NCBI GenBank assembly: GCA_030638325.1
Contig: DAOWEV010000019.1
Span: forward strand, 1-6,145
Origin: Bacteroidales bacterium
GTDB lineage: Bacteria > Bacteroidota > Bacteroidia > Bacteroidales > JAGOPY01
Direction: 5' to 3'
DNA length: 6,145 nucleotides
Of this stretch, positions 6,112 to 6,145 are shown piece after piece. Position 1 is the first letter of the stretch. Each line of letters starts with the position of its first letter. The notes beneath the pieces were generated by a model, which was not told where the DNA came from, did not search any database, and saw only the letters and a list, made by a program, of their open reading frames with translations. The translations under genes and the position numbers were made by a program.

Positions 6112-6145
6112 AATTAAACCCAAATGATATAAACTGTTTTAAGCA

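Larger units (their letters stand above)
5796..6145. other. 350 bp region without an intact gene: IVP-element relic DNA
   Basis: This AT-rich tail follows the alpha-subunit stop. I see no convincing intrinsic terminator for the operon directly after it. The stretch 5853-6111 is accounted for by a truncated IVP-type reading frame, its inverted-repeat flanks and a second copy of the upstream flank. The final 34 bases contain only very short frames, such as ATG ATA TAA at 6124-6132. Confidence 0.7.

Overview
The window holds most of a catabolic cluster for the late steps of leucine/isovalerate degradation, almost certainly from a member of the Bacteroidota. The taxonomic inference rests on three signs: start codons without Shine-Dalgarno sequences and in AT-rich leaders, candidate promoters of the TTTG / TAnnTTTG type, and a relic of the four-helix-bundle (23S rRNA intervening-sequence protein, IVP) gene family with its typical CTAAATCC / CTAAACAAATT flanking DNA. 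No species can be named from the sequence.

Layout. Positions 25-1035 (minus strand) encode an HMG-CoA lyase-like DRE-TIM enzyme. A 198 bp divergent intergenic region (1036-1233) separates it from a plus-strand run of three genes that looks like one operon: the carboxyltransferase (beta) subunit of methylcrotonyl-CoA carboxylase (1234-2841, apparent TTG start), a methylglutaconyl-CoA hydratase of the enoyl-CoA hydratase superfamily (2934-3722), and the biotin carboxylase/biotin carrier (alpha) subunit (3780-5795). The gap between the first two holds a run of six exact 7 bp units and a predicted hairpin. The last 350 bp (5796-6145) contain no intact gene. They hold a 33-codon truncated IVP-type reading frame inside an imperfect inverted repeat, and a second, internally deleted copy of the same flanking motif.

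How the genes work together. The alpha and beta subunits carboxylate 3-methylcrotonyl-CoA to 3-methylglutaconyl-CoA, the hydratase converts this to HMG-CoA, and the divergent lyase-like protein sits where HMG-CoA lyase is expected (HMG-CoA to acetyl-CoA plus acetoacetate). Isovaleryl-CoA dehydrogenase and a regulator, common members of such clusters, are not in the window.

Most interesting points. The lyase-like protein lacks the catalytic Cys of classical HMG-CoA lyases (GGQP in place of GGCP) and has an insertion next to that site. The beta subunit has no in-frame ATG for about 130 codons, and a promoter-like motif overlaps its apparent TTG start. The 3' end carries a MITE-like derivative of an IVP element. 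I found no evidence for a wholly new multi-gene system.
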